Below are positions 45,866 to 59,300 of a stretch of DNA of 64,000 bases, piece by piece. The notes beneath the pieces were generated by a model. The model searched no databases, was not told the DNA's origin, and saw only the letters and a list, made by a program, of their open reading frames with translations. Origin of the DNA: Rosa chinensis (lineage: Eukaryota > Streptophyta > Magnoliopsida > Rosales > Rosaceae). The first letter of the stretch is position 1. Each line of letters begins with the position of its first letter. Where the stretch lies: NCBI RefSeq assembly GCF_002994745.2, contig NC_037092.1:22345001-22409000 (forward strand), written 5' to 3'. Made by a program: the position numbers and the translations under genes.

Positions 45866-46973
45866 AATAGATTAGTTTATTAAAGTCCGGCAAATTCATA
45901 CAAATGTGTTGCTGATCCTAGTGACACTATTAACAGTATGTTTTATAATGTGCTTATTATTCCCAAGTTTAGGCGGGAGGCCATTTTGTCTTTTCTGTAA
46001 CGTTTTGTATCCCATTTTCCGTATGTAATGAGCTGTATATTAATATTTACATCACAGAAAAGATATGTAAACCAGCACTTGACAAAATTCATTTGTGTTA
46101 TTTAGTGTTCATCTTCCTTTTCCCCTTGGAATTTCCAGTATCTGAACTAACGAAACTAATACCAACGGTAACACTAGAAGGTATCCTATACAAAACCCAG
46201 ACTTTTCTTCTCTGACAATTCTAACCTGTTTGTTCACATAAATTGTGACATATTTCTTTGGATAATCACCTAAATTGTGTAATGTGCAAATTCGCTAATC
46301 ACCAGGGAAATAAGTAAGGGTTAATTTAAGAATTATTCTCCAAGTAGTTTTGCATGGAGATCAAGGAAACAGTAACAATGTTTCAATTGTTATTTATATA
46401 CACACCAAAAAGAAAACAGAAGACTAATAGTCAATAGGCGTGAGCGAAAAGATACACGCGCAGAGAGTCAACAGTCAATAGCCTCCAGACGACCCGTTGG
46501 GATTTTGTGGTGTGTTTCTAGTAAGGTTCTTAATATAAGAAGATTCCAAATATGTGGCTGCATGATTGGACAAAAAGAGAGATCACAAAGATTAGCTTCT
46601 TTCTTGTGGAATTTCCCTCTCCAATATTGTTTCTTACCAAAAAACTCCCACCCCAATAGCTTCTTTTGCACGAAACACTGCTGCGGATGGATAAACTAGT
46701 CGTGAGCGGTTCTCAATTTGAGTACAATTTAATCACAAAATAGTCATTCATGCTGACATTTCTGAAAGGGATTCTTTCCCATTTGTTGAAAAGTCCTCGA
46801 GTTTCACAAATTTAAAGGCACTTTCCTCCTTCCATAGAAGTCATCAGTTGTACGGTTCTTCAGTTCATTACTATACCATCTCTGTCTTTCAATTCTTTCC
46901 ATCTCTGTCTTTCAATTCTTTCTCTCCTCTCTCTCCTAGCTTATAGCCAGCTAGACATACACAGACTTCAAAC
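45866..46973. other. EMF2 3' end to P450 promoter
   Basis: EMF2 3' untranslated sequence, then about 0.9 kb spacer. Near 46879-46922 a CT-rich leader element (CCATCTCTGTCTTTCAATTC) is present twice in tandem just before the P450 start codon. No other gene. Confidence 0.5.
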
Positions 46974-47301
46974 ATGGAAGTAACAGTGGCTTCCTGGGCA
47001 GCTCTGAGCCTTGTTTTTGTTAGCATAATAGCAAGATGGGTGTGGGGTGTGCTGGATTGGTTGTGGTTTAAGCCAAAGAAGCTAGAAAGATCGCTGAGAG
47101 AGCTAGGCCTTAAAGGAAACTCCTACAGGTTTATGTATGGAGACTTGAAGGAGAACGCTAACCTGCTCGAACAAGCATCATCCAAACCCATGAACCTCTC
47201 AACCTCCCACGACATAGTACCACGAGTCACCCCTTTCGACGATCAAGCCCTGAAAACTTATGGTATGCATGCCAAACTCTTTATGATGATGTATAGTTTG
47301 T

Positions 47302-47353
<52 letters not shown>

Positions 47354-49135
47354 AAACAAGGAATTACATGGAGTTGTATCTTTTACAGGTAAGGACTCTT
47401 TTGTTTGGATTGGCACTTCACCAATGGTGAATATAATGAATCCAGAAGATGTGAAAGCTGTCCTCACAAAAATGGATAATTTTCCGAAACCAGAAGCAAG
47501 CCCACTTATTAAGTTGCTAGCCCAAGGTATTGCAGCCTATGAAGGTGAGAAATGGGTTAAGCACAGAAGGATTATCAACCCTACATTCCATGTGGAGAAG
47601 CTAAAGGTATGACATGCATGTAATTGTCAATATTTTGAAATTTTCAGGGAAGTGTTATTACCACATCCGAAGTCCAAACATTCATTTTTAGTGCTCCAAA
47701 GTTATTGTTTTATTACTTACATACACTCACAGAAAGGTGAAGAGGAGTACATATGATATTCTGAAGGTGTCAAGAATATATAGCTGTTCCTATTCAAATT
47801 TATTTTAATTTATGTTGCATTGTTTGCAACAGCGTATGTTTCCGGCATTCCACGAAAGTTGTGATGATATGATTAAGGAATGGGAGAGCTCAGTGTCCAA
47901 AAGGGATTCATCATGTGAGTTGGATGTCTTCCCTTCTCTTCAACATTTGACGGCTGATGTGATTTCTCGAACAGCATTTGGAAGTAGCTATCAAGAAGGG
48001 AGGAAAATATTTGAACTCTTAAAAGAACAAACAGGATATGCATTAAAAGCCGTACATACTATTTACATTCCAGGATGGAGGTATAAATTTAAAATTTCCT
48101 ATAGATAATACAAAATTGTAATTGGATTTCCTTCATAGATGCCTTACTTTCTCAATAAAACTAAATGTCTTGTGGTGTATAGGTTTGTACCAACTAAGAT
48201 GAACAAGAGGATGAAGCAAATTGACAAAGAAATAAGGGGTTTACTCAAGGGTATTATAATTAAAAGAGAGCAGGCCATTAAAGCCGGTGAAGCGACTAAA
48301 GATGACTTATTAGGTGCACTTCTGGAGTCAAGCTTGAATGACATCCAGGAACGTGGGAAGAACAACAAAAGTGTTGGGATGAGTATTGAAGATGTAATTG
48401 AGGAGTGTAAACTGTTTTACTTTGCTGGGCAAGAGACCACTTCAGTGTTGTTGGTTTGGACAATGATTTTACTTAGTCAAAATCAGAATTGGCAAGAACG
48501 AGCAAGACAAGAGGTTCTGCAAGTCTTTGGAAGCAACAAGCCAGACTTTGATGGCCTAACCCACCTGAAAGTTGTAAGTACACACGATGGAATAAACTCA
48601 CATTTTTGTTGATTATAATAGTTGCTTGTTGCATTTTGTGCATGAATTTTGCTTTGGGGATGGATCGGTTATTATGATATATATTAACCTTGAATGCATT
48701 ACCCCCCAGGTAACAATGATTTTACTTGAAGTTCTTCGACTATACCCACCATTGGTTATGATGTCTCGAACCGTTCACAAGAAAACACAACTTAAGAAAT
48801 TCTCATTACCAGCTGGAGTTGAAGTCAGCTTACCTACACTGCTCATTCACCATGATAAGGAACTGTGGGGTGATGATGCAAACGAGTTCAAGCCAGAGAG
48901 GTTTTCTGAAGGAGTTTCTAAGGCAACAAAGAACCAACTCTCATTCTTCCCATTCGGAGCCGGTCCTCGGATCTGTGTTGGACAGAACTTTGCCATGATA
49001 GAAGCAAAACTGGCCTTATCATTGATCTTGCAACACTTCACTTTTGAGCTTTCTCCATCTTATACTCATGCTCCTTCCTCACTTATAATTCTTCAACCAC
49101 AATATGGTGCTCCTATCATTTTACATAAGCGTTAA
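46974..49135 (+). CDS. Cytochrome P450, CYP72A family (intact)
   Basis: Five exons join in frame: 46974-47262, 47389-47606, 47833-48080, 48183-48573 and 48710-49135, giving 523 residues, the normal length for CYP72 enzymes. A hydrophobic N-terminal anchor (residues about 5-27) places it on the ER facing the cytosol. The I-helix oxygen motif AGQETTS, the K-helix EVLR (the ExxR pair), PERF and the heme loop [13 protein letters not shown] with its Cys ligand are all present. CYP72A enzymes hydroxylate terpenoids, including triterpenes and gibberellins; the substrate here cannot be read from sequence. Intron 1 contains a pure (AT)n run at about 47308-47348. The closest relatives from memory are the CYP72A219-like group. 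It is the only intact member of a local array. Confidence 0.93.
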
Positions 49136-50210
49136 ATGAGTTGTGTAACAAAAATGATTTCAAACAATGTATGGTCGATGTATCCTCACTTTAAAGTATG
49201 TACATTTAATCTTTTTCGCATGAAGAAAAAATAAATATGTGATTGTAAGCTAGTAGCACAATAATTTCTTAACATGTTTCTTGATTCTCTGAATTGAATT
49301 TAGCTTTTGTTGATATGTAGTAAAGGCCATGGATATCCTTTGTTCACCACCTCCAAAGGTGGTTAAGTTTCATGGTTGCGACTCACGAGTGGGAAATTTC
49401 TCATAAAAATACATGGGTAATAACTCTGTTAGTAAAAAAACGAGACATGTATAATACTAAAAAAATATTAAGTGTATTATTTGTAAATTTCATGTAATAG
49501 TTTGCTAAAAAATTCAATAATATATTTTTAATTAAATTATTATTTTAATTTTAAAATATTAATTTATTTTTATATTTATTTCATAATATATGTAAGATAT
49601 AAAAAAGAAATGTAAAAGTTATATATAATAGGTGAATAATACTCTAACGAGATGAAGTATAGAAATTATTTTGAAAAATACGTTGATTTACTTAACATTC
49701 GCATTTTCTACGAAAAATATGGACAATAATAAGACATAATTTATTCCGAGGCATTTTCTCATAAACAGGGTCAAATGGGCAAACCTAAGTTTTTGTTTAT
49801 TTGTTTATAAATCAATGGGGAGGGGGGATTCTAAGTGAGCACTGTGTCATATACATTCTATGCTTATTTGAAGAATGCTTGTTGGCTTGTTGCTGCTTAT
49901 GTAAAAGCGTCATCCCATTTGTCATTAGTTTCAACTGTAGTAGTGGATCACAGTTTTACACTGTGGAGTGTGGTACAGATTAATGGCTATGCATTAAAGG
50001 ACACGAAAGCATTAGATATTCTGTGGATACATAGGGCCGAGGAGATAAGTCAACACTCATGGAAGTCTATCATAAAAAAAGACAGCTAGATAGATATCGA
50101 TGGAGACAGGGTAAGGAGCAAGGCATTTTCTCCCTTCCAAACTCTCTCTCTCTCTCTCTTTCTCAACCTTGTTTCATAGCTTAGCTAGCTTAGATATACA
50201 AGCGTCAATT
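49136..50210. other. Spacer between P450 copies
   Basis: AT-rich. From about 50097 the leader (GATGGAGACAGGGTAAGGAG, then CT repeats and TAGCTTAGCTAGCTTAG) is homologous to the regions before copies 1 and 3, showing that promoters were duplicated along with the genes. Confidence 0.5.
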
Positions 50211-53200
50211 ATGGAAGTAACATTGCCTAGTTGGGGAGCGCTGAGCCTTGTGTTTATTAGCATAATAGTAAGATGGGCATGGAGTGTGCTGGATTAGGTT
50301 TGGCTGAAGCCGAAGAAGCTAGAAAGATGTTTGAGGGAGCAAGGCCTTCAGGGCAATTTCTACAGGTTCTTTTATGGAGACTTGAAGGAGAACTCTATCC
50401 TGCTCAAACATGCAAAATCCAAACCCATGAACCTCTCCACCTCCCATGACATGCATAGCACCCACGACTCATCCCTTTTCTCGATCAAACCGTAAAAACT
50501 TATGGTATGCCAAATCACCTTTTATATATGAATATATGATGATATATGTGTTTAATACAGTTTACTATATTCAATACCATATGCATGCTTGCCATATAGA
50601 AGACGAGCGAGTTGTAAACTTTGACCTGAGCTCAAATGTTCTTAGTCACAGGCAGAAGTACATGAGTTATACAGAGCCGGCTTTGAGGGCTGCCGCCTCA
50701 GGCCACTGGTCTTCTGCGGGCCTCCGACAATTTTTTCTTCGTATATATATTTGTAGTCCAACGAATGTTTATATATATCCATGATGCTACTTTAGCATAG
50801 TGTTAAGTCTCTAGTGTGGCCTTCTAACTGCACCCAGGTTCGAGGCCAGTAAGTTTCATATTATATTCCCCCTTTTTGTTTTTTTGTTTGGAAAATGATT
50901 TGTGGCCTCAATGAGGCCTAAGATTTGTGGCCTCAATCTTAGGTGTCATGTCATGTCATCCACACACATCAACTATTTGTCAAATCATGCTATGTAATTC
51001 TTGAGAAAAAGACAATCTTATCCTTCCAAAATCTAATGACTCTAAATTATTTTGGATTTTTTCTAAAGAAAAAAAAATTTGGCTTTCTTTCATTTTTTTT
51101 TTGTTTCATTACACTCATGTTTAGATTTAAATAACATCAATCGAGAGTACAAAAAAATTCATGTAATTCAGTCAATAGATTTGCACATATGTTCGATTAA
51201 TAGATTTGCATAACACATGTATATGAGTTCAACCTTTGTTGGGTTCCTGCAAATTTTAGAAATATAATATGAAAAATACATATTCATATGATTGTATATA
51301 TTCTTTTGTTCATTGTTTTCTCTTTATGTATGTAGGGTTTAAACGTTAGATTTGAATTCATTATTTTTTGTTTGTTTTTCCCTTATATCTAGATTGTAGA
51401 TATTAATTCATAGCTGCTAATGTGGGAATTTTTTTCTTACCACTTAATTTAGACATAAGTATTTTTCAAATTCAATTTATTAATGCTATTTTTTTATGGA
51501 TGAAATTAATCAATATTTAGAAAGAAAAGTTAAACGTCTATTTCTTGGCACATAATTCAATATATTAATACCATTTGGAAGGAAAGAAAAATTAAAGGAA
51601 AAAATTTAACTAAATGAAGAAAAATATTGGTCAAAGAATCTATAGACATATCTCTTAAATTAATACATAATTAATAGCTGATATTTTTTTCATCACCTAA
51701 TTAAATTCATTAATGTTATTGATTCATCCCTAACATCTAAAAGGAAATGTAAAAGGGTAAAGTTGGTGTTGCAATAGTATGATGTGACAAGATATATTAT
51801 GTGGAATTGAGAATAAAATTTGTATTTACTTACATGGCATGACACCTAGGATTTGAGGCCACAAATCTTAGGCCTCATTGAGGCCCCATATCATTGCCCT
51901 TTTTGTTTTTGGTTTCTTCTAGTATTAAACACCTTTCATTTTTTTTTCATTGCTACTAATGGCATTTCTAATTTAACTATTTAAGAGTACAATATAGATT
52001 TTTTGTTTTTAATTGCTGTTAGTGTTTTTATATTTAATTTATTTTAGAAAAAATTTTTCATATGAATATTTGCCGAGGCCTCTAAAAAGTCGGGATGCAT
52101 GAGTAGTACTACGTAATTGAACGTGGTTTGCGAGTTTGTGCATGTTTGCAGATGTTTTACAGGGTTTGTTTATCTAGGTGCGATCAGTCCATAACTATTA
52201 GAAAATATATTGACCCAACTAAATCAATCTTCAATATATAGGTAAGAACTCTTTTTTTTGGAATGGCCCCGTACCAAGGGTGAATATTATGAATCCTGAA
52301 GATATGAAAGATGTCTTCACAAGACTTGATGCATGATTTTCGTAGGCCAGTATTAAACCCACTTTCCAAGTTGCTAGTAACGGGTCTTGCAAGCTATGAA
52401 GGTGAAAAATGGGCTAAACACAGGAGGATTGTCAACCCATCATTCCATGTAGAGAAATTAAAGGTATTACAGATAGTTATACTTCAATTGTCCTATTTTT
52501 CATTTGTTTTGGTGGAAATAATTATATCAACCTCATTAAGAGCTACATGTAAAGAAAACAAATGAAGGAAAAATAAGACATGAATTTCATGTGTAAGGTA
52601 CATGTTGCACCTATCTAAGCCGGTAGGTAGTGAAGAATCATTTTCTGGGAATGTAACAACTTCTTTATGCATGCCTTTCCAAGTTAATAATATGTTCTGT
52701 TAGTATGTTGTGGTGTTTGCAACAGCAAATGTTACCCCGCCTTTCACAAAAGTTGTGATGAGATGATTAAGGAATGGGAGAGCTTGGCGTCCAAAGAGGG
52801 CTCACCATGTCTATTGGATGTTTGGCCATCTCTACAACACTTGATGGCTGATGTGATTTCTCGAACATCATTTGGAAGTAGTTATCAGGAAGGAAGGAAA
52901 ATATTTGAACTCCTTAAAGAGCAAGCAACGCTTGTAATAAATGCATTACAAAGTGTTTACATACCAGGATGGAGGTAAAAGTCAAAACTTCCCTTAGAAG
53001 ATACTTGAAAATTTATTCATCTCCTTCATGCCTTTAATTACTTTCTCATCATAACTATTTTATTTCTAGGTTTCTACCAACTAAGGTGAACAAGAGGATG
53101 AAGAAAATTGACAAAGAGGTAAAAGGTTTACTCAAGAGTATAATAAATAAAAGAGAGAAGGCCATTGGGGCAGGAGAAGCCTCTAAAGATGACTTATTAG

Positions 53201-54093
53201 GTGCACTTATGGAGTCAAAATTCAAGGACATCCAGGGTGATGGGAAGGTTGGGATGAGTTGAAGATGTAATTGAGGAATGTAAGCTGTTTTACTTTGCTG
53301 GGCAAGAGACTACTTCAGTATTTCTGGTTTGGACAATGATATTACTTGGTCAAAGTCAGAATTGGCAAGATCGAGCAAGACAAGAGGTTTTGCAAGTCTT
53401 TGGGAGCAACAAGCCAGACTTTGATGTACTATCTCACCTAAAAGTAGTAAGTATACAATTCATATATACTTCTACTTCAAAGTTATCTTTAAATTATAAT
53501 TGCATGAAATACCCACTACAAGAAATAAAGAAAATTTTCTCGACGAAAAGGGATTGATGATCTTACATTTTTGTTGATTGTAATAGTTGATGTATGCTCT
53601 ATATGAAATTTACTTGGGCAAGGGAATGAATCTGTATGATATAACTTAACCTTCACTGTATGATCCCTAGGTAACAATGATTTTACTTGAAGTTCTTCGA
53701 TTGTACCCAGCATTGGTTGTGATCTCTCGAACCACTCATAAGAAAACACAACTCGGGAAATTCTCAATACCAGCTGGAGTCCAAGTCGGCTTACCAACAC
53801 TGCTCATTCACCGTGACAAGGAACTGTGGGGGTGATGATGCAAACGAGTTCAATCCTGAGAGGTTTTCAGAAGGAGTTTCCAAGGCAACAAAGAGCCAAC
53901 TCTCATTCTTCCCTTTTGGAGGCGGTCCCCGGATTTGCATTGGACAAAACTTTGCTATGATGGAAGCGAAGATGGCCTTATCATTGATTTTGCTACACTT
54001 TGACTTTGAGCTTTCTCCATCTTATGCTCATGCTCCTTCCGCACCTATGATTCGACCACAGTATGGAGCTCTGATCATTTTACACAGACGTTA
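50211..54093 (+). pseudogene. CYP72A P450, copy 2 (pseudogene)
   Basis: Homologous to the intact neighbour along its whole length, with exon-like blocks at 50211-50504, about 52242-52464, 52727-52976, 53070-53446 and 53671-54093. Lesions: Trp codon to TAG at 50295-50297, frame loss near 50450, stops and a shift near 52331-52345, a 2-bp loss at about 53258 (in the GMSIEDV segment) and a 1-bp gain in the G run at about 53829. The I-helix AGQETTS and heme loop [13 protein letters not shown] remain legible. Intron 1 is enlarged to about 1.7 kb by transposons. Several independent lesions mean a settled pseudogene. Confidence 0.93.
50890..51899. mobile_element. MULE-type element, 1010 bp, 9-bp target duplication
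   Basis: TTTTTGTTT flanks both sides (50881-50889 and 51900-51908). The ends are inverted repeats of about 65 bp beginning GGAAAATGATTTGTGGCCTC on the left and GGGCAATGATATGGGGCCTC reversed on the right, with GCCTAAGATTTGTGGCCTCA further in. The 9-bp duplication and long terminal repeats fit Mutator-like elements. Non-coding. It lies in intron 1 of the P450 pseudogene. Confidence 0.85.
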
Positions 54094-54793
54094 ATGAGAT
54101 ATGTTACGAAATGGCACTTAAGTCTGTACTTGTAAGTTATAAGCATGCTGCATGAAGTTTTCTTAGAAATATGTTGCTTCAATTTTCTCACTTTTATATA
54201 TGAAATAATTACAAAATATTTTCCGAAATATGAAGCTATTTTCACTTTCATACCCAACAACCATCAATTTTTTGCATTTGTATACGTTAAATTTCATCCC
54301 GTTAACATTTTGATACCTTGACCACTAACACAGTTAACATTTAAGGGCATTTTTGTCACATCAAAATGCTAACGAAATGAAACTTAGGGCATGCAATGGT
54401 AAAAATTTGATAGTTGGGTATGAACATGAAAATAGCCGTATAATTCGGAGGAGGGGGGATATTTTATAATTAATTCATACAACTTTTATATATTTTACTT
54501 TTGTGGTATTTGGTAAAGGTGAAAAATTAAGTCGAATAGGCACAATCATACTCATGGTGGATCACTTCTATTTACTGTGGATCCCAATATCCGATCTCCT
54601 CGTTAGAAATGCTGCACTTAGCTATAGCATCCTCGAGTCATGGCAGTAATTTCATAGTTGCGGATCATTGGGCAAATAGTGGTATCACTGGTATGATGCT
54701 CTTTGGGCTTTTGCTGCGTTTCAATTTATATTATTCAATGCCAAATATAAAATATGAAAATAGATGAGGTCTATTCAAGTCATTTTGATTGTG
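54094..54793. other. Spacer after P450 pseudogene
   Basis: AT-rich with no recognised feature. Confidence 0.4.
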
Positions 54794-55200
54794 GAGGGCC
54801 CTTCAACTAAGGGATTCATTTTTTGGCCATTTTAAAGGATTTCTTATGGGACCCACTTTTTTATCGTATTTCAGCATCTCTATCGTTCAGTTTTTAGGTC
54901 ATAATATATAGATCATTTCTACAAATTTTCAGCCAAATTGATGATCGTTAAGGTATCAAACTATATTAAATCAATGGACAAACTGAATCTGTCCAACCTG
55001 AACCGTTCGTGTTCATAATTATAAATTGCAGTTATGAATGCCTTAATGATTATCAATTTAGCTGAAATCTACAGAGATGATCTACTCATATATACTTAAA
55101 AACTGAACGGTTAAGATATGAATATGTGATCGAAAAGTAGATCTAATGAGCGATCCCTTAAAATAGCCAAAAAAAAGGATCTCTCACTAGAAGGGCCTTG
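54794..55200. mobile_element. MITE, 407 bp, with 11-bp direct repeats
   Basis: TTTTGATTGTG occurs at 54783-54793 and 55201-55211. The ends are inverted (GAGGGCCCTTC... against ...GAAGGGCCTTG) and the inner arms carry ACCGTTCAG...TTTTAGGT and ATAGATCAT, shared with the foldback MITE at 34209-34608. Likely a Mutator-type derivative; the target duplication may really be 9 bp plus chance. Confidence 0.7.
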
Positions 55201-55596
55201 TTTTGATTGTGTGCTTATAATCGTAAAAGGAAGTAGATAAGTTTGATAAGTTTGAAAGGGAGACCTCATCTTGATGTTCCAGATTCTTATACTCAACAGA
55301 CTAAATATGAAACAACAATTATAAAATTGAATATTTAAGTAATTTCGAACTTTTTAAACTTATCCATTGATTTTATCAAACAAAATGAAAAAGAATGGAT
55401 TGTCTATTATCCATAATTCTATTCTGGTTGCGATAATTAGAGATGGAGATAGAGTAAGGAGGAAGGCATTTTCCTCCTTTCGAAAAGGTCAATTAGCTAT
55501 TCGATTTCAGTACTATACTACTATACAGTCCAGAACCTCTGTATCTATTTCTCTATCTATCTTTCTCACATAGCTTTGCTAGCTAGACAGTCAAAT

Positions 55597-55648
55597 ATGG
55601 AAGTAGGAGTGGCCAGTTGGGTAGTGCTGAGCCTTGTTTTTGTTAGCA
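55597..55648 (+). pseudogene. CYP72A copy 3, first-exon stub
   Basis: Reads MEVGVASWVVLSLVFVS, matching the start of the other two P450s, with the shared leader upstream. Homology stops abruptly at about 55648, where retroelement-like sequence begins. The rest of the gene, if it exists, lies beyond the insertion and outside this window. Confidence 0.85.
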
Positions 55649-56329
55649 GATGATTCACATGTGATTTACATGTGTTTGTAGCCCTAATTACCTTAAAATT
55701 AGCGAATACCCAAGCATTATTTCATAGTATTACTTTGTTTTTTTTTCATTTATAGGAAATTATGGTCAAGAGAGGAAAAAGACGAAAAAAGTAGCGAATT
55801 CGAGCAAAAAGTCAACTCCAACGGATGAACTGGTTGACCATTTGGTCAACCAAGTCAACTTGGCCCAATAGCAAGAAGTCTGAGACTCAAGCCCATTTGT
55901 ATTACATTTTTGTATTCAAATTTCAAATTCAAAATTGATGTAATGACAATAATATTGATGTAATGACAATAATAATTAGTGGACCACACCTCACACATAT
56001 CACACATGTGGATTGAGATATTTATTTGTGTTCACACTAGTCACACACCCACTTACACTTTTACCCTCCAGTTTTCTTTTTATTTTCCAAAATATTTTCT
56101 AATCTTCTAATTCTCTACATTTTTATTAGGTTGTTTTTTTTAGTCTTTTCATTTTATCCATTTTCTACTTGTTTTTGAGCCATTTGATCTAGAGTACAAG
56201 TCCAATCTTGATCCTAGAACCAATGGGGTATTTAAACACCTTTGCACACACACTGCACAAGCTTAATACTCATTTTTCTTCACCCTAGGCCTTTTGGCCG
56301 AATTTGGGGACTTCTCTCCCTTCTCACCT
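55649..56329. mobile_element. Unidentified insertion, LTR-like
   Basis: Starts TGATTCACATGTGATTT at the point where P450 homology ends. It includes a 23-bp near-repeat (TTGATGTAATGACAATAAT, twice near 55935-55975) and a TATA-like GGGTATTTAAACACC near 56225. It looks like the first part of an LTR element into which the next LTR has inserted. The other boundary is not visible. Confidence 0.4.
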
Positions 56330-59300
56330 TGTTACGTCCCGTATCTCAATTTACCGGTTTATTAGTCATTTGGACGGTAAACAGCAATTACTTTCACTTT
56401 TTACTTTGTTTCCATACTTTTAGTGGCCCTAAATGTTGACTTTTTGTTCGGGTCAAAATTTGAGGAATTTTTTTTTTCTTTCTGGAAAGCCGTAGAGGAC
56501 GTTAAACCGAGTCCGTGCATATGTGGTACGTAAAAATCAAAGTTCGTATGCAAAAGTTATGGATGAAATATGCAAAGTTACTGTTCATGGTAAGTTTCTA
56601 TATGGAAAGTTACTGTGGTAGGTTTCCATTTCCGGAAACCTACCCACTCGGTAGCTCTCTCTCTCTTCATTCCCGAGCTCTCTCTCTCTCTTTCATCTGC
56701 AATTCCGGCTTTATCCCAAGTCCGGCCACCTGGGATGAGTTACGGCCATCATTCTCTTCCTCTTCTCTTCCTGGACTCACCTGCGGTGGTAGCTCGCTGA
56801 GTCTTAGCCGGAAAAAGAAGAACCAGGCTCAAGAACCTTACTGTAGTAGTTTTGAGTCAACATCGGTATCTCTAGATTCCGGCCATCTCCGGAGATGAAA
56901 CTGGGTCTAATCGGAGCACCTTGAGCCATGGATCGTTTTTCCCCGAGCCTCTTGCCTCGATTTGCAGTGTGGAGTGAGAATCAAAGAAATTTTGAAACTA
57001 GGGTTTTGAAATTTCTGGGCTTGTGTTCACCGGCCAAATTGGAGGCCTTCAAGGTAAAATTGGAACTTGTTGTGGTTTGGAAAAATGTTGGGTTTGTTGA
57101 GTAGGTGGTGTTGCCAAAATTTGGTGGCCATTAGAGGTGGTGGCTGGTGGCGCGTGGGGCCCACGCGCTGCCACTGTAGATGGCTCTTGGAGGAGCGTAG
57201 GGCAGGTTTTTAATTCCTGTTTTAGCCCATTAAAATCCTATAATTGTTGTAGAACTTGTAGATGTGAATTTGGTTGAAAATTGGAGAAGTTTTGTATTGA
57301 TTATCAATTTCCGGAATTTAGAATTCAATTATCGACTCACGAGAATCCGACCGTCGGATATCTCTCAGTTCTGCCTTGGAACCTTTAAATGAACGAATTG
57401 GCATTAGTGGTAAAAAGTGGGTTGAATCTGAGAAGAAGTGGAGAGATGATTTATGAGGATTTGATTTTGGGAATCGTATTTAATTGTTGAATAGTTATTC
57501 ACGGAATATAAATGGGTACAGGGCGACGTACCGAGCTATTGCTCTATGAACGAACTCGTATGCGTGATCGCCTCAATAATACTGTGAGTGGACTTTTATT
57601 TTCAAAGAATGATGCATGCATTTATTTGTTTTTCCGAAATAATAATTTGTTATCTTTTTACTTTTTCGAGCATAAGATTTTACTTAGAATTATGATTTTG
57701 GCGTTGTTTTTCCTTATGAATTTTGAATACGAATTTTATTATGCTTGGATTTGGAGTTATGATTTATTTTTTTGGGAATATGATTAAATTTTCGGAGATT
57801 AATTATGATTTATTTCAATTATGTTTTGGAAAAGGACTTTGAGCCTTCGATAGTTTATCTCTGATATTTCAATTGAAAACATATCATGATTTATGTGATT
57901 CTCGAAGAATTATTTTCCGAAAATGATTTCTGGAATTTAGCATTATATTCTATTAGTCGATTTTGAGATTTTTGCCATGTTATCGGACTTGAGGTTTTTG
58001 GAAGGATTGTTATATTTATTATTTCTCGCCTATTTGATTATGTTCTCGAGAATATTTTGGCGTGCGGGGTCACGTCACTGGAATATATTTAGGGTTAATT
58101 ACAGTTTACCTCCTGAGGTTTGGGGGTGTTATCATTTCACCCCCTCGACTTTTAATTTTGACTTTTTACCCCCTAAACTTTCCAATTTCAATAAGCCGTG
58201 TCCAATTTCTCATATTCCGTCTAAATTGGACGTTAAGTTTGACCCTTGAGGGCTAAAATGGTCATTTCAACATAAAAAATATTATTATTATTATTTTATT
58301 ATTGTTTTTTATAAAGAGTATTTTTTTTTGTTTTTTTTTTTTTTGTCTTCAACCTATACATCACAAGTTATAATGGGTTTATAAAAACAAAAAAATACTC
58401 TAGGTGGTTGAAAGCCACTCGCTGGTCTACGATATTTGTGATATATCTCCGATAAAGTGAATAATTTTAGAATATATCCCCAATAAAGTGAAGAAATATT
58501 TGTAAAAAATAATTTTACACTTTATCTATAAATAAATATTTGTATATCCCCAATAAAGTGAAAAAATATCTGTGTGAAATCATTTTTGGTCTACATATTT
58601 GTGATATATCTCCAATAAATTGAAGAATTTTAGGATATATCCCCAATAAAGTGAAGAAATATTTGTACATCCCCAATAAAGTGAAGAAACATCTATGTAA
58701 AATCATTTTTTACAGATATTTATTTACAGATAAAGTGTAAAATTATTTTTTACAGATATTTCTTCACTTTATTAGAGATATATCCTAAAATTTTCACTTT
58801 ATCGAAGATATATCACAAATATCGTAGACCAACGAGCGACTTTCAACCACCTGGAGTATTTTTTTTGTTTTTATAAACCTATTATAACTTGTGGTGTATA
58901 GGTTAAAGACAAAAAAAAAAAAAAACAGAATTTTTTTTTTTAAATTTAATTTAATTTTTTATTATTTTTTTATGTTGAAATTGCCATTTTAGCCCTCAAG
59001 GGTCAGATTTAACGTCCAATTTGGACGGAATAGGAGAAATTGGACACGGCTGATTGAAATTAGAAAGTTTAGGGGATAAAAAGTCAAAATTAAAAGTAGA
59101 GGGGTGAAATGATGACACCCACAAACCTTAGGGGGGTAAACTGTAATTAACCCATATATTTATTTTCTCATGAGAAATGTGGGGAAGCCTTATGGAATTA
59201 TTGATTTTGAATTTTTTTCCTCACCATACTCGGGTCTTTCTGTTAGAGTCTCCTTCTCACTTAATTTGTGTTTGTGAGTGGCAGTTGAGGTGATTTATTC

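Noticed and set aside
47258..47467. Minus-strand 69-residue frame and plus-strand extension through YIYIYI
   Set aside because: Generated by the (AT)n run in intron 1 of the intact P450; the splice sites on either side explain the sequence.
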